DNA of 55,182 bases from Methylobacillus sp. MM3 (GTDB taxonomy: Bacteria > Pseudomonadota > Gammaproteobacteria > Burkholderiales > Methylophilaceae): positions 1 through 55,182 of the forward strand of contig NZ_LXTQ01000059.1 in assembly GCF_001645185.1 (NCBI RefSeq), in the 5' to 3' direction. Numbering within the stretch: the stretch's first letter is position 1; each line of letters begins with the position of its first letter. Made by a program: the position numbers and the translations under genes. Positions 43,970-53,180 of this stretch are shown piece after piece. The notes under the pieces were generated by a model. That model made no database searches, was not told the DNA's origin, and saw only the letters and a program-made list of their open reading frames with translations.

Positions 43970-45157
43970 ATGAATACAAAATTACGTAAATTGATCCTTG
44001 CCAGCGCGATGGTGCTCGCTGCCGGGACTTCAGGGGTGGCAAGTGCTGTTGATCCTTTCGTCCTGCCTAATCCGGACAACAATACGAACGTTACCCTTGG
44101 CCTCTATCCTGACGCTACGGGAGAACTGCGAGAAGCCTATCTCATGAACGGCATCCCGATCGCCTTCAAGTATGACGACTTCTGGTCTTATTCCGGGCCG
44201 CTGCTGGAGTCAATCCAGACGAATTCCCCTACGCTGATCCCCGAGTCGACCTTCGGCTCTTACAATTTTTCGACGGGTACTGGGGTAATCGACATCAACC
44301 TCACGTCGACTGCTCAAGGCGCGACCAACGTTGTGTCACTCCCCCCTCCTGGCCCAAGCGGCGATCTGACTTTCCAGGACCCGGCTGAACTCGATAACGG
44401 CGACCCAATAGGGGGATGGACATGCAATTGGGGCGGGTCAACGCAAGCCTGCACGTTCTATAATGATGATGGCACTGTGGCGTCGAGCTATAGCAGTCCG
44501 TCAGGGGACATCAATGGCGTGACTACGGTCGGCAACCTGCTGACCTACCTGCAGAGCCTTGACCCATCGTTCACCATCCCGCTGATCTATGCCGACTACA
44601 ACCAGACCGGCAGTGGCGACTCGCTGTGGTTCAGCGCGCAGGTCCAGATCATCGATCCATTAACCGGACTGCCCGTTGCCTCTTGGCAGCTTGACTCCAC
44701 AACCAATGGCACCTGGGACGAAACGGACCCGACTTACAACTACGGGAAGATCAGCTTCCTGGGAGACGCGGCAGCTTGTGCGGCCGACCCGTGGGATCCG
44801 GTGACGGGCGAGGGCTGTGCCGGGGTTACGACTGATGGCGCGGATTATGTGAACCTCGAACATAACAAGGGATCCGGGTCCGCCGACTTTATGGTGTTCG
44901 CCGATACCATGGACCTGAGCCTGTTTGATCCGTCTTTCCTGTGGGTCATCAGCGGCGACCTGGGCTGCATCCCCGGTATCACGAGCCCCTTCCTCGGGAC
45001 TGAAGATGGAGGCTGCAACACCAATGGAGCCGAGGAATTCGGTATCCTGGGCGGTGTTGGACCAACGGTAGTAGTGCCCGAACCGGGCAGCTTGGCTCTG
45101 CTGGCTTTGGGTCTGATCTCCCTCGGCGCCATCGCTCGTCGCCGTAACCATTCTTAA
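43970..45157 (+). CDS. PEP-CTERM surface protein, Cys-containing, function unknown
   Basis: A 395-residue secreted protein: signal peptide (about 1-26, ending ASA), a long body rich in Asp, Gly, Ser, Thr and Asn with about six Cys that may pair (WTCNWGGSTQACTF, AAACAADPWD, GEGCAG, GDLGCIPG, GGCNTNG), and a tag VPEPGSLALLALGLISLG then ARRR. I recognise no adhesive or enzymatic domain. It has a sigma-54 promoter and a downstream terminator, so it is a single-gene unit. Confidence 0.88.
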   Translation: MNTKLRKLILASAMVLAAGTSGVASAVDPFVLPNPDNNTNVTLGLYPDATGELREAYLMNGIPIAFKYDDFWSYSGPLLESIQTNSPTLIPESTFGSYNFSTGTGVIDINLTSTAQGATNVVSLPPPGPSGDLTFQDPAELDNGDPIGGWTCNWGGSTQACTFYNDDGTVASSYSSPSGDINGVTTVGNLLTYLQSLDPSFTIPLIYADYNQTGSGDSLWFSAQVQIIDPLTGLPVASWQLDSTTNGTWDETDPTYNYGKISFLGDAAACAADPWDPVTGEGCAGVTTDGADYVNLEHNKGSGSADFMVFADTMDLSLFDPSFLWVISGDLGCIPGITSPFLGTEDGGCNTNGAEEFGILGGVGPTVVVPEPGSLALLALGLISLGAIARRRNHS

Positions 45158-45207
45158 AGAAAAGGGCACAACAATCGCAAAGCGGCAGCACTTACAAAGT
45201 GAATTCA

Positions 45208-45235
45208 AGGGTGCCCATAAGGCACCCTTTTTTTT
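45208..45235 (+). terminator. Intrinsic terminator after the second PEP-CTERM gene
   Basis: AAGGGTGCC and GGCACCCTT arms with a CATAA loop and a long T-tract. Confidence 0.93.
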
Positions 45236-45377
45236 GAAGAACTTCTTCCGCTTGGCGAGTCTTATTCCTTTTTCCGGAATCATCCCAATTAATGCACATT
45301 TCCATGCTTCAAGGTTTCATGTACAGTAAAACATGCCGAAAAATCAACCGTTACGTCAACGTGAGGGAATGATGGCA

Positions 45378-46190
45378 ATGGCAAATCACCTAGCGATATT
45401 GCAGTATGCCGTGGCAATATTCACCAGCCTGTTTCTGGCAGGCCAGGTATGGGCCGACACTGTGGGTGTCGAGCTGGCCCAGCGCGTTTACGACCGCCCC
45501 GATGGCAAAGACGCCGCTTTTGCCATGACTATGACGCTAACGGAGAAAAACCGCAGTCCGCGCGTCCGCAAGATGCTGCTCTACCGGCTGGACCAGAAGG
45601 CGGACGAAGTCTCCACCCTGATTCGCTTTACCGATCCTGCCGACATCGAAGGTACCGGCCTGTTGACGCTGGATCATGCCAGCGGCGACTCCGACCAGTG
45701 GATCTATTTGCCCGCCCTCGAACGCACACGCCGCATCGACTCCAATCGCAAGGGCGGCCGCTTCGTCAATTCCGATTATTACTACGAAGACTTGCGCGAC
45801 CGCCAGGTCAACAAGGACCAGCACCGCATTCTCGGCCGGGAGGAATTAGCCGGCATTCCCTGCGAAATACTGGAAAGCATCCCCACTGAATCCGGCAATT
45901 CGGTTTATACCAAACGCATCAGCTGGATCGATTCGGTTACCTTGCTGCCGATGCGCGTCGATTTCTTCGAAAAACACCAGGATCAGCCCAGCAAACGCCT
46001 GCTGGTCGTCAAACGGGAAAAAGTTCAGGGTTACTGGACGGTCATGGACAGCACGTTGACGACGCTAAGCAATGGGCACCAGACGCGGCTGACGTTGGAG
46101 CGCACGCAGTATGACCGGGGACTGCCGGCGCGGCTCTTTACCAATCAGGTACTGGAAGACGAAAGCGCAGAGGAAGACTACCGTCCGTGA
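45378..46190 (+). CDS. Outer-membrane lipoprotein-sorting (LolA-like) protein
   Basis: A 270-residue periplasmic protein with signal peptide (ending VWA-DT) and the LolA/LolB-like fold of the outer membrane lipoprotein-sorting family: QRVYDRPDGKDAAFAMTMTL, STLIRFTDPADIEGTGLLTL, DQWIYLPALERTRRI and GGRFVNSDYYYEDLRDR. Relatives travel with MMPL/RND permeases and are thought to shuttle hydrophobic molecules across the periplasm, not lipoproteins. GAGGGA at 45363-45368 favours ATG 45378; ATGs at 45333, 45369 and 45372 are other choices. The stop overlaps an upstream frame of the barrel gene, 68 bases before its likely start. Confidence 0.85.
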   Translation: MANHLAILQYAVAIFTSLFLAGQVWADTVGVELAQRVYDRPDGKDAAFAMTMTLTEKNRSPRVRKMLLYRLDQKADEVSTLIRFTDPADIEGTGLLTLDHASGDSDQWIYLPALERTRRIDSNRKGGRFVNSDYYYEDLRDRQVNKDQHRILGREELAGIPCEILESIPTESGNSVYTKRISWIDSVTLLPMRVDFFEKHQDQPSKRLLVVKREKVQGYWTVMDSTLTTLSNGHQTRLTLERTQYDRGLPARLFTNQVLEDESAEEDYRP

Positions 46191-46258
46191 TTGGTCGGCA
46201 GGTTTCGCGGTTATGCAATAAGAGTCTGATTCAGCAGGCTCTAAAAGGGAGAAGAAAC

Positions 46259-47647
46259 ATGACGCACTGTCGGACGATAATGGCGAGCGGACTGGCGGGG
46301 ATATTCCTGTCGTTTGGCGTGGCGACGGCGGGCTATGCCGCCGATGATGAGATGGTGGACGAGCCAGCGTCAGCCCCGGTCGAGCAATCCCTGGACGCGG
46401 TAGAGCCGCCGGAAGAAAAGGCGAGCGCTCCCACCACAAAAAAGAAACGCTCGCGCAAAGCCGACAAGGCCGGCATCAAGATCAAGATCGACGATATCCG
46501 GGTCGAATACGGCCCTTTCGTCGACAAATCCAACCCTGCTTCCACCGATGCTTTCGTGCATGGGGCCGTCAGCGCCAAAGGGCAATCCGGCGCGTGGGAG
46601 TTCGCACTGGGCGCTCGCTTCGACGCGTATTCCCAGTCAGGCACGCAGGATTTCTACAAGGACAAGCTGGACTATGCGGAAAACTACCTGCGCTGGCGCG
46701 GCGAGGATACTCGCATCACGGTAGGCACGCAGAATGTGCTGTGGGGCCGTACAGACGAAATCTCGCCGATAGACCGCATGAGCCGCGCTGATCTCTCGCG
46801 CATTGTTTTGGACAAGCTGCCGGATCGCCGCCGCGCCGTCCCGGCCGTGCGGCTGGAACAGTTCGCCGGCGACTTCAAGATCGATGCGGTATGGCTGCCG
46901 GTGTTCGATGCCGCCGTACTGCCCGACCGGGACAGTTTCTGGAGCCCGGTGGATACGGTGAATGGCCGTTTGCTGGGCATAGGCGACGTACCCGGCATCA
47001 TCGGCGCGCGGGTGCATGAAGACGAAGATGGCAGCGGCGGTGGCGGTATCCGCATTACCCGTTCCGGCGGCGGTCTCGATTACGGCTTCAATCTGCAGCG
47101 GGTGCGCCAGTCGCAGCCTTATTATCGTCTGGCGGCGCCGGGCTTGCTGAATGCGATCCACCCGTATAGCTGGGTGGTCGGCGGTGAGCTGGAAGCGCAG
47201 AAATGGGGCGCTACCTGGCGCATGGAAGCCGCCTGGAGCAGCGATCAGCCGGTGACTACCCGCGCCTTTCAGTACCGCACGGAACAGGCGTTCGATGTGG
47301 TAGTCGGCACGGAATTCTTTCCCGGCGACAGCGACACCCGTGTCACCTTGCAACTGACCGGCCACAAGACCTTCACCGACACGCCGCTGCTGGATCGGGA
47401 CAATATCTACAACCTGACCGGCGAGATCGAGCACCCCTTCGCACAAGGGCGCTGGCGTGCAAACCTGCGCTTTATTGCCGGCATAAACGACCACGATCTT
47501 TATCTCACTCCCAAGATCGCTTACATCGGCATCGACCAGCATGAATTCTTTCTGGCGGCGCACGTGTTCAGCGGCTCCGAGAAAACCCTGGGAGGATATT
47601 ACGAAGATGGAGATCTGATCCTGCTGGGCTGGCAGGCCAAGTTCTAG
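46259..47647 (+). CDS. DUF1302-like outer membrane beta-barrel
   Basis: A 462-residue outer-membrane protein: signal peptide ending YAA, a Glu/Pro/Lys-rich stretch (about 25-75), then amphipathic strands to the end, finishing in Phe (LLGWQAKF), the usual barrel signal. RVEYGPFVDK, TVGTQNVLWGRTDEISPIDR and RLEQFAGDFKIDAVWLPVFD are like DUF1302/alginate-export-type barrels. The ATG at 46259 has AAAAGGGAG. It probably works with the LolA-like protein and the permease as the outer exit or acceptor. Confidence 0.83.
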   Translation: MTHCRTIMASGLAGIFLSFGVATAGYAADDEMVDEPASAPVEQSLDAVEPPEEKASAPTTKKKRSRKADKAGIKIKIDDIRVEYGPFVDKSNPASTDAFVHGAVSAKGQSGAWEFALGARFDAYSQSGTQDFYKDKLDYAENYLRWRGEDTRITVGTQNVLWGRTDEISPIDRMSRADLSRIVLDKLPDRRRAVPAVRLEQFAGDFKIDAVWLPVFDAAVLPDRDSFWSPVDTVNGRLLGIGDVPGIIGARVHEDEDGSGGGGIRITRSGGGLDYGFNLQRVRQSQPYYRLAAPGLLNAIHPYSWVVGGELEAQKWGATWRMEAAWSSDQPVTTRAFQYRTEQAFDVVVGTEFFPGDSDTRVTLQLTGHKTFTDTPLLDRDNIYNLTGEIEHPFAQGRWRANLRFIAGINDHDLYLTPKIAYIGIDQHEFFLAAHVFSGSEKTLGGYYEDGDLILLGWQAKF

Positions 47648-47684
47648 CCTGCAACGACACGGTACCGTTTTGAGGGCAGCCCAG

Positions 47685-49991
47685 ATGCCTAAACGCACTG
47701 CGCAGATTTGGCTCCGGCACCTGATGCAGCCCAGGCTGCTCAGCCTGCGTGTTGCCATCGGCTTGATCGTGGCGATTCATCTGGTGGCAGGCGCCTTTCT
47801 ATTGCGCCTGGAAGTGAATAATGCGCCTGAGCTCTATTTTCCCAACAACGCCCCTGCCACCATCCTAGATCGGCAAATTCGCGCGGAATTTCCCAACGAT
47901 GAAGTACTGATCGGCCTGTTTGCCGGGAACGATCTCTATTCGAAGGAGTTTCTCGCCGCGCTTGACCGGATCAGCCAGCGTCTGGAACAACACCCGGACG
48001 TGGACCGCGTTTTCACGGTCACCAATACCGATCATATCGGCGGCAGCGAGGACGGCTTCACGGTCGAGCGTCTGATTGACCCGGAAACGCTGGATGACAC
48101 CACCGCGCAAGAGCGCAAGGACAGGATACTTCAGGATCGCTTCGCGCCCGGTTTTCTGGCTGCGAAGGACGGCTCGGCCCTGGCGATCGTCGTGCGCGCC
48201 AACAAATTAGGCGAAAGCCGCCAGCGCGCAGCCATCGAAGCGGCCCTGTATGAGGCGGTCAGAACGGAAAAACTGGAAAAGAAACTGGTCGCCGTCGCCG
48301 GCCCGGTCGCGCTGGATGCCGCCGAAATGCGCTCCATGCTGCAGGACAGCGCATTGTTCACGCCGTTGGTCGTGATCATGGGTCTGCTGTTGCTGCGTTG
48401 GGTCGTGGGACGCACCCCGCCGGTCGTGATCGGCGCAGTAGGAATGAGCACCGTCGTGATCAGCTGCGTGGCACTGATAGCGGCCATAGGCCGGCCTTAT
48501 ACGCTGGTCACGGCGATGGCGCCCACCTTGCTGTTTGCCTATACCGCAGCCAATATCCTGCATCTGTACGCGGCCTTGCTACGCATGCGCAAGGCCGGCT
48601 TCCGCAGGCCGAAGCGCGTCGTCTTTGCGGTGCAACTGGTGCACAAGCCGGCGCTGTTCAACATGCTGAGTACTGCGGCCGGCATGATCAGCCTGGTGCT
48701 GGTGCCCATCCCGCCGATCCAGGTATTCGGCATTGTCGGCGCCTTCGGTACCTTGATGATTTACCTGGTAATGATCTATCTGATTCCGCCTTTGCTGGTG
48801 AAGTGGGATAGCGGCTACTGGCCGAAACGGAGCGGCGGTTTTTCATGGACCAAACGCATTTCCTATGGGTTGGCGAGCTTCAGCATGCGCCATGCCGGCT
48901 GGGTAGCGGCCACGATTGCCCTGATGGCGATCTTGACCGCGCCTCAAATCCTCAAGGTGCAGGCCGAATCCGACCTGTTGAAGTTCTTCGACGCCTCCCA
49001 CCCCCTCACGCAATCCACCCGGCAGATCGAGGACAGGCTGGCGGGCGTTACCGCGCTGGAAATCGTCGTCGATGGGCCCGGCCGCGACGCTTTCAAGAAT
49101 GCCGCGCGGCTGAAAATCCTCAAGTCCGTGCAGAGCCGGGTTGAAACCCTGCCGGAAGTTGACCGCACCGTATCAATGATGGATGTCGTCGAGGAAATGC
49201 ATTGGGCTTTCAATGGCGAAGACCCGGCCGCGCGCGTGCTTCCCGATAACGACAAACTGCTCAGCCAGCTGCTGCTGATCTATGACGGCCGCGATTTGCA
49301 GGAGCTGGTGAACAACGAATACCAGCGCACCCGCATCCTGCTCAATGTGAATGTGCACGGCGCCAATGCCATCCAGTCCGTCATTGAAAAAATCGAGGCG
49401 CATCTGGCCAGAATCAATGCACCCGGCGTTACCTGGCAGATCGGCGGCGGCGGCCGTTTGTTCTCGGATCAGGAAGATTTGCTGGTTGTGGGCCAGGAAC
49501 GCAGCTTCCTCGGCGCCTTCGGCCAGATATTCCTGATTATGCTGATTCTGTGGCGCTCCATTCCTGCAGCCGTCATCAGCATGCTGCCCAACCTGGCACC
49601 GCTCGCCTTCATTTTTGTCATCATGGGCACTTTCGGGATTTACCTGGATATGGCGACGGTACTGATCGCCAGCGTAGTACTGGGCATCACCGTGGATGAC
49701 ACCATCCATTTCTTTCACAGCTATCTGGAGCGACGCCACAAAGGTTGCGGCGTCGTTTTTTCCCTGGCACGCAGTTTCGAGGCCTCAGGCCGCGCCGTCG
49801 TCGCTATCTCGCTCCTGCTGGTGGCCCAGTTTCTGCTGCTGACGGTTTCACGCTTCCAGCCCACGTCGCATTTCGGCCTGCTCGCTTCCAGCGGCCTGCT
49901 GGCTGGGCAACTCCTTGAATTGCTGCTGCTACCGGCGTTGATCGTGCTCTGGAGCAAGCTAAGGATACGCCATCGACTGATGGCGGTTTAA
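47685..49991 (+). CDS. MMPL/RND-family permease
   Basis: A 768-residue permease with the RND layout: TM1 (about 19-41), a large periplasmic loop, TM2-6 (about 225-370, with RPYTLVTAMAPTLLFAYTAA), TM7, a second loop, and TM8-12 (about 610-755, with LGITVDDTIHFFHSYLERR). It matches MMPL-type lipid exporters such as HpnN rather than drug pumps. ATG 47685 has GAGGG nearby; an in-frame TTG at 47670 is less likely. Its three-gene set suggests transport of a hydrophobic molecule to the outer membrane, driven by the proton gradient. Confidence 0.88.
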   Translation: MPKRTAQIWLRHLMQPRLLSLRVAIGLIVAIHLVAGAFLLRLEVNNAPELYFPNNAPATILDRQIRAEFPNDEVLIGLFAGNDLYSKEFLAALDRISQRLEQHPDVDRVFTVTNTDHIGGSEDGFTVERLIDPETLDDTTAQERKDRILQDRFAPGFLAAKDGSALAIVVRANKLGESRQRAAIEAALYEAVRTEKLEKKLVAVAGPVALDAAEMRSMLQDSALFTPLVVIMGLLLLRWVVGRTPPVVIGAVGMSTVVISCVALIAAIGRPYTLVTAMAPTLLFAYTAANILHLYAALLRMRKAGFRRPKRVVFAVQLVHKPALFNMLSTAAGMISLVLVPIPPIQVFGIVGAFGTLMIYLVMIYLIPPLLVKWDSGYWPKRSGGFSWTKRISYGLASFSMRHAGWVAATIALMAILTAPQILKVQAESDLLKFFDASHPLTQSTRQIEDRLAGVTALEIVVDGPGRDAFKNAARLKILKSVQSRVETLPEVDRTVSMMDVVEEMHWAFNGEDPAARVLPDNDKLLSQLLLIYDGRDLQELVNNEYQRTRILLNVNVHGANAIQSVIEKIEAHLARINAPGVTWQIGGGGRLFSDQEDLLVVGQERSFLGAFGQIFLIMLILWRSIPAAVISMLPNLAPLAFIFVIMGTFGIYLDMATVLIASVVLGITVDDTIHFFHSYLERRHKGCGVVFSLARSFEASGRAVVAISLLLVAQFLLLTVSRFQPTSHFGLLASSGLLAGQLLELLLLPALIVLWSKLRIRHRLMAV

Positions 49992-50008
49992 TGTCGGGAT
50001 TTTTTACA
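49992..50008 (+). promoter_or_regulatory. Shared upstream element TGTCGG-N5-TTTACA, copy 3
   Basis: Third exact match to the 12 fixed bases, just after the permease stop and 145 bases upstream of the third PEP-CTERM gene. No proper GG-N10-GC promoter follows; only CTTGCTT (50035-50041), identical to the -12 parts above. Confidence 0.55.
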
Positions 50009-50136
50009 GTTGCAAGGTCTCGACACAAAAATAACTTGCTTTGTTTTAGAGTTTAAGTATATTGAATTCATTAATCTTTTTCGCAATCGCGCTTTCGCCG
50101 TTCAAATCTATTTTTGATAGAAAGTGAAGTGACGCC

Positions 50137-50781
50137 ATGAATAAGATCAACCCGCTTCTCTTGACCATTCTTCTTCTACTCACCGGCAGCCTTGCGGCCC
50201 ATGCCACTGAGTTGACATTCACCGATGTGGCAGATCCGAGCCCGGACGAACTGATCGCATTTGGCGTCAACAAAACCTATAGCTACAGTCACAATATTCT
50301 TGACGATGGCTATAACGCACTCACGGATTCCATCACGAGCTCTTCGCTCGTATTCAGCTTTGCAGATGAAAGTACGGATGCAGCAGCGGAGTCGGTATTT
50401 TTTACATTCGACCTCGCGCCATTCGGTTCGCAGCTCGTCACCAACGGTGGGGCGACGTTTACTACCGTGTTTTCAGGATTGACCTTGAGCGGGTTGATTT
50501 CTGCAGATGGTATTCTGAACGTCGAGCTTGAAAATGCAGGCACGACCAATAGCCATCAGGAAGACAGGAGCGATTTTCTGTTCCTCGGTTCAACCCTGAC
50601 GGTCAATGTAGATAGAACGACTAATGAAGTTATAACGATTCCGGCCGACGTCACCCTTGTGGACCCAGGCACCGTTACGGACTTCGTCGGCGTTCCGGAA
50701 CCTGTAACGTTAGCACTGATGGGGGTAGGTTTTGCGGGTATGGGCTGGACCTCACGCAGGAGAAAAACCGTTAAGCGCTAA
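50137..50781 (+). CDS. PEP-CTERM surface protein, short
   Basis: A 214-residue secreted protein with signal peptide (about 1-24, ending AHA), a beta-rich body without Cys that I do not recognise (LTFTDVADPSPDELIAFGVN; FSGLTLSGLISADGILNVEL), and the tag VPEPVTLALMGVGFAGMGW then SRRRK. Upstream is the shared element but no full sigma-54 promoter. A likely terminator follows at 50803. Confidence 0.87.
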   Translation: MNKINPLLLTILLLLTGSLAAHATELTFTDVADPSPDELIAFGVNKTYSYSHNILDDGYNALTDSITSSSLVFSFADESTDAAAESVFFTFDLAPFGSQLVTNGGATFTTVFSGLTLSGLISADGILNVELENAGTTNSHQEDRSDFLFLGSTLTVNVDRTTNEVITIPADVTLVDPGTVTDFVGVPEPVTLALMGVGFAGMGWTSRRRKTVKR

Positions 50782-50802
50782 ACTCATGAGCTATTAAGTA
50801 AT

Positions 50803-50832
50803 AAAAAAGCACCCATGAATGAGGTTCTTTTT
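50803..50832 (+). terminator. Probable terminator after the third PEP-CTERM gene
   Basis: AAAAAGCACC and GGTTCTTTTT arms with one mismatch and a 9-base loop, ending in a T-tract. A weaker stem than the others here. Confidence 0.6.
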
Positions 50833-50894
50833 AACCATTTTAAATGTAATGGTCGGATTAGTAGCTACAACTAGACCATGAATCTAACTCTGAT

Positions 50895-51851
50895 TTATTT
50901 TTTGGTATTCGCAGGTAAAACCACAAACTTTGCCGGCTCTATCCAGTTGGATTTGTAGGGATGGGTGGGGCTTTTGTAAAGCTTGGTAATTTTCTGCACA
51001 TAATCCCTGGTTTCAGGATACGGGGGGATACCGCGGTACTTTTCCACCGTCCGTTCACCCGCGTTGTAGGCCGCCAACACCAAGCGCACATCCCCTTTGA
51101 AGTAAGCCAGCAACCATTGCAGATAAGCCAGCCCGCCCTTGATGTTATCTTTCGGGTCGAACGCGTTTTTGACGCGGAAGCGCTGGGCGGTCTCGGGAAT
51201 GAGTTGCATCAGGCCTTGCGCGTTTTTGGGTGATTTTGCGTATACGTTGAAGCCCGATTCCACCGTAATGACGGCCAGAACCAGTTTGGGATCGACTTCG
51301 TAGTCGGAGGCCAGCTTGTGCACCAGATCAAAAATCGGGCCTCGCTGAAATAAGGTTTCCTCCATGACGACTTTCAGATGCCCCTTTCTTGCATACTGAA
51401 GCCCTTTCTCGTCAAGGCTCCCCTCCACCACGGGTTCAGGGTCTGGCAACAGGCATGAGGGCAATGGCGTCGTGGCGGAAGCATGAATGTATCGCAACAT
51501 CTCCTTGGCATGTGTATGCCCTTGATCGCCAGCCATGGTAATCAACTGCGCGGCCACGCTATCGTCACGGGGAACACCGCGCCCATTGGCATACATCCAG
51601 CCTAGGGCGAATTGCGCATTTGCATTGCCCGAGCGGGCAGCACGGCAGTACAACTCAGCCGCCTTGATGTAATCCCGGGGCACACCCTCGGCGTGCTCGT
51701 ACCTGACGGCCAAGGCTACCTGAGCCTCCGGACTGTTTGCATCCGCAAGCGTGGGCGGCGTGCCCTCGACAAGCCTATCGTCTGCTCCGGCACTCGCCAT
51801 GAACGAGGCCAAAATCGCGAGCGCAAGCAATGATTTTTTCGAATGGGCCAT
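50895..51851 (-). CDS. Lytic transglycosylase with Sel1 repeats
   Basis: A 318-residue periplasmic enzyme: signal peptide (about 1-23), two Sel1-like repeats (EAQVALAVRYEHAEGVPRDY and ANAQFALGWMYANGRGVPRD; about 42-115), and a C-terminal SLT domain (about 170-300) with catalytic Glu in AVITVESGFN, then AQGLMQLIPETAQRF and LAAYNAGERTVEKY. It cleaves peptidoglycan between MurNAc and GlcNAc. Opposite in strand to its PEP-CTERM neighbour; perhaps it opens the wall for polysaccharide or barrel assembly. Confidence 0.93.
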   Translation of the reverse strand: MAHSKKSLLALAILASFMASAGADDRLVEGTPPTLADANSPEAQVALAVRYEHAEGVPRDYIKAAELYCRAARSGNANAQFALGWMYANGRGVPRDDSVAAQLITMAGDQGHTHAKEMLRYIHASATTPLPSCLLPDPEPVVEGSLDEKGLQYARKGHLKVVMEETLFQRGPIFDLVHKLASDYEVDPKLVLAVITVESGFNVYAKSPKNAQGLMQLIPETAQRFRVKNAFDPKDNIKGGLAYLQWLLAYFKGDVRLVLAAYNAGERTVEKYRGIPPYPETRDYVQKITKLYKSPTHPYKSNWIEPAKFVVLPANTKK

Positions 51852-52068
51852 ACTTTCGCCACTATTGGATGCTTAATCCTTGAACAAGCAAATTGCGCAC
51901 CAGTGTATTTTTTGCGGATGAATTCGAAACGGCAGGCATCGCAAGAGAAGTCTGGCCTCCCTTGTCCCGCATGGAATGGGTAAGTAGACATGCAGCGCAT
52001 GGGTGAGAATCCACCAAGCACCGCTTTCAACCTTTATCGCGACGGGTGTAAAAAAATCCGACACCTTG

Positions 52069-52839
52069 CTAAGAGTCGTCGTCAGCGATCTCCGGCATAC
52101 CCCGCGCGAGACGCTTGTTGTGTCGCTGCAAACTGCCGCTCAACTGTGAAATGATTTCGGAAGCGGCATTGATGATCTGGCTGGAGCCCAGACCTGCCCG
52201 GGTCATTTCCCTGTAAAAGGATTTCGCGAGTATTTTCGCCACCTGATCGGGGTTTTGCATCGCGGCGCCAACGCCCAAGGGCTCCATGCTCTTTTCCGCT
52301 TCGTGGAGCAGGGCCAGCTGCGCAAACCGGGAATTCAGGATATTTTGCAATTGAATCGCCTGGATGGATTTGCCGATGAAAAGAGCTATCACTTCGAGCA
52401 GACTCAGGTCGGCTTCGGTGAAGACATCCCCGCGCATATGACCGCTCACGTTGACCACGCCGACGATGCGCCGGTTGATGGGAATCGGCGATGAAACCAG
52501 GCTTTTGCGCGGATCGTCCGTACGTCGCGCACTGGCGGCGAGTTCCGATCGGCTAATGTCCTCGATAAGTATCGATCGGCCGGTGACAATGACCCGCCCC
52601 GCAATTCCCTCGCCTTTCCCTATCGACTCGGTATAGGCGGCGTCCGGCAATAGTCCGTAGCTGGCGCAGACCCGCATCCTGGGATTATCGGATTCGCCGT
52701 CTTTCAGCAGCATGATGGAGCATTTTTCGGCAGTGAGTGCTCTAGCCGATTTTTCGGCCAATTGCAGGAGGTTATCGTCGAGAGTTCCCTGTTCAAGAAA
52801 GTTGGACAGGTCTTGAAGTTTGATGAGTGGATTATCCAT
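52069..52839 (-). CDS. GAF-domain protein
   Basis: A 256-residue cytoplasmic protein with one GAF domain (about 22-165; ALTAEKCSIMLLKDGESDNP, GKGEGIAGRVIVTGRSILIE, SSPIPINRRIVGVVNVSGH) and a helical C-terminal part (about 165-256) with no output domain that I recognise. Ligand unknown. It faces away from the exopolysaccharide operon and may be a regulator or adaptor of it. The 217 bases between it and the transglycosylase gene show no gene or known riboswitch. Confidence 0.85.
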   Translation of the reverse strand: MDNPLIKLQDLSNFLEQGTLDDNLLQLAEKSARALTAEKCSIMLLKDGESDNPRMRVCASYGLLPDAAYTESIGKGEGIAGRVIVTGRSILIEDISRSELAASARRTDDPRKSLVSSPIPINRRIVGVVNVSGHMRGDVFTEADLSLLEVIALFIGKSIQAIQLQNILNSRFAQLALLHEAEKSMEPLGVGAAMQNPDQVAKILAKSFYREMTRAGLGSSQIINAASEIISQLSGSLQRHNKRLARGMPEIADDDS

Positions 52840-53180
52840 GAGACTCTCCTAAGGATTCCATTTCCTTGAACCTGACGGCGCTATTTCAATGACTCGTTTG
52901 ATAACCGGCTGATCAAGGAAGATTTTACGAGTCTTGGCCATGAAAAAAGTATATGCTTATGTTCAGTCAAACTCATCCTTTAAAAAGTAGCTTAACTATT
53001 GATCAGCATTGGTTTATAAGATTTAGTAGAAAAATTCTTACCCGTGTGTAAAATAATTCCTACTTACTGATAGGAAAACAGCAGTGCGCTTTAAGGTAAG
53101 TATTAGTTTTTAGATATTCGTACAGAGATTTCGACTTGTTCCGGCGTTGCCGCTCTTCCACAGCGAAAGAGGTGATCCAA
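52840..53180. other. 341-base AT-rich divergent region before the exopolysaccharide operon
   Basis: Separates the GAF gene and the export lipoprotein gene. It is more AT-rich than its surroundings, contains the promoter candidate at 52992-53020 and implies a leader of about 155 bases for the eps operon. No gene seen. Confidence 0.6.
52992..53020 (+). promoter_or_regulatory. Candidate sigma-70 promoter of the exopolysaccharide operon
   Basis: TTAACT (52992-52997), 17 bases, TATAAG (53015-53020): 4/6 and 5/6 matches to consensus. No sigma-54 element fits in this gap. Confidence 0.4.

Noticed and set aside
46637-47758. A 373-codon open frame on the minus strand over the beta-barrel gene
   Set aside because: No ribosome site or family; the plus-strand gene has a signal peptide, strands and a terminal Phe.
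51852-52068. Possible riboswitch or small RNA between the transglycosylase and GAF genes
   Set aside because: I could not match it to the conserved bases of the c-di-GMP or other common riboswitches; a covariance-model search would decide.
53047-53063. Reverse copy of the TGTCGG-N5-TTTACA element (TGTAAA followed by TAATTCCTAC)
   Set aside because: Only the TGTAAA half matches, and it needs a one-base insertion; too weak to count.
53071-53090. Possible sigma-54 promoter before the export lipoprotein gene (AGGAAAACAGCAGTGC)
   Set aside because: GG and GC are 11 bases apart, not 10, and the bases around them do not match TGGCA or TTGC.
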